A DNA stretch of 15,082 bases from Bacteroidia bacterium (GTDB lineage Bacteria; Bacteroidota; Bacteroidia; Bacteroidales; UBA5342), in assembly GCA_030433225.1 (NCBI GenBank), contig JAUIMD010000007.1, positions 1 through 15,082 on the forward strand, written 5' to 3'. The stretch's first letter is position 1, and each line of letters begins with the position of its first letter. The position numbers and the translations under genes are program-made. This document shows positions 14,358-15,082 of the stretch, piece after piece. The notes below the pieces were generated by a model that ran no database searches, was not told the origin of the DNA, and saw nothing but the letters and a program-made list of their open reading frames with translations.

Positions 14358-15082
14358 TTTGTACCTCATCCAAAATTAACACCCAATCGTACCCGTCTTC
14401 AGTAGGGCCAGGTACAATTATTTTAAATTCTCCCTTGTTTTCGTACACTCCCAGCTCGTTTACCTCACCGGTACGCGGATTAAACCAACTGGCTTTAAGC
14501 TGGCGCGCCGCAAAACTTTCGGTATTTACACGGATGCGCCCACCTCGATACGTATAAACGAAGGCATAATGCTTGCCACGGGTAGCCAAAAGACGGTCAT
14601 ATTTTTCTCCGTTTTCACCCGAAATAAGGCTTTGGTCCGGAACCCGCTCAAAGTATGGGCGCGACAACATCAGTTGTTTCAGGTATTGCATTTGATGCGC
14701 ACCGGGAGCATTTATGGCGGTTTGCCAATATTCTTTTGCTCCGTAGGCCGGCTCATCGTCTTTTTCGTTGTAGAATTGCATTACGGCACTGTGCCCATAG
14801 GTATACCCAAACGCACCTGCAAAAACCGACCAATAGGCGTAACGGCGCACGTCATCATCGTTCCAAAAGCGTTGGGTGGTATCGTGCAATCCCTCAGGTA
14901 TTCCTTCGTAAGAAGGCTCCCCATCGATGGTAGGTTTTACCGGGGTGAGGTTGTAGTCGATATCGAAATATTTCCAGTTATCGGGCCCAATAAACACATC
15001 GTCATCCTGCTCATAATTGCGATGTCCGGATTGCACCATGTTAAAATCCAGCCAGGTTTCGTTATGGAACCATTCTGAAGAG
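14344..15082 (-). CDS. GH140-like (DUF4038) glycosidase, C-terminal part (5' end outside window)
   Basis: An open frame enters from the right edge; the visible 245 residues begin SSEWFHNETWLDFNMVQSGH and end at the TAA at 14344. This is the second half of a DUF4038 TIM barrel plus the C-terminal beta domain often labelled 'putative collagen-binding domain of a collagenase' (about residues 150-245). Typical motifs are WLDFNMVQSGH, PTIDGEPSYE (visible 50-59, whose Glu55 is a candidate catalytic acid/base or nucleophile), and WNDDDVRRYAYWSVFAGAFG (73-92) with TYGHSAVMQF. The founding GH140 enzyme cleaves the apiose-galacturonan bond of RG-II, detaching whole side chains. Others in DUF4038 may have different targets. 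The N-terminus, signal peptide and first catalytic acid lie outside the window. Confidence 0.88.
   Translation of the reverse strand, partial: SSEWFHNETWLDFNMVQSGHRNYEQDDDVFIGPDNWKYFDIDYNLTPVKPTIDGEPSYEGIPEGLHDTTQRFWNDDDVRRYAYWSVFAGAFGYTYGHSAVMQFYNEKDDEPAYGAKEYWQTAINAPGAHQMQYLKQLMLSRPYFERVPDQSLISGENGEKYDRLLATRGKHYAFVYTYRGGRIRVNTESFAARQLKASWFNPRTGEVNELGVYENKGEFKIIVPGPTEDGYDWVLILDEVQNETE

Noticed and set aside
1..15082. Mobile element, CRISPR array, phage or defence genes
   Set aside because: No transposase, integrase, terminal inverted repeats, spaced direct repeats or defence domains were found; every gene fits glycan catabolism.

Overview
The window is a stretch of a Bacteroidota chromosome, probably Bacteroidales or Marinilabiliales-like. 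This is inferred from several features. Many predicted exported proteins and lipoproteins carry Cys-ending signal peptides. Starts lack Shine-Dalgarno sequences and sit in A-rich leaders. A DUF3826 protein and an STN-like domain are present, and the gene families are those of Bacteroidota glycan-utilisation loci. No rRNA, tRNA, mobile element or CRISPR array was seen.

All 13 genes lie on the minus strand, so the reading order runs from right to left. They are packed with gaps of at most 60 bases and one 14-base overlap, which fits one polycistronic unit entering at the right edge and leaving at the left. In order of transcription: a GH140-like (DUF4038) hydrolase, C-terminal part only (14344-15082); a GH43-like five-bladed propeller lipoprotein (13398-14357); a 616-residue sialidase-like propeller with a C-terminal sandwich domain (11535-13385); an MGH1-like (alpha/alpha)6 hydrolase lipoprotein (9976-11532); DUF3826 (9317-9964); a BNR/Asp-box sialidase-like protein (8224-9315); an STN-like/esterase fusion (6814-8217); an exported sugar isomerase-like TIM barrel (5878-6804); a GH141-like beta-helix protein (3894-5867); a lipoprotein with an L-rhamnose-mutarotase domain (3187-3864); a DapA/NanA-family aldolase (2225-3145); an SSS sodium:solute symporter (665-2164); and a GH95 alpha-L-fucosidase/galactosidase, N-terminal part only (1-660).

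The set reads as a machine for taking apart a complex plant-type pectic glycan. Rhamnogalacturonan II (RG-II) side chains are the best guess: GH140 (apiosidase), GH141 (alpha-L-fucosidase), GH95 (alpha-L-galactosidase/fucosidase) and a pectin methylesterase-type alpha/beta hydrolase all occur in the characterised Bacteroides thetaiotaomicron RG-II system. A sialidase-fold enzyme, an SSS symporter and a DapA-type aldolase in one operon suggest a route for a 2-keto-3-deoxy sugar acid (Kdo or Dha in RG-II). That would be periplasmic release, Na+-coupled uptake, then cytosolic retro-aldol cleavage to pyruvate. This is inference from gene content. No SusC/SusD pair, sulfatase, polysaccharide lyase or regulator is present in the window.

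No stretch over 60 bases lacks a gene. The three largest gaps (2165-2224, 3146-3186 and 3865-3893) hold AT-rich leader sequence only, apart from a small tandem repeat at 3150-3178.
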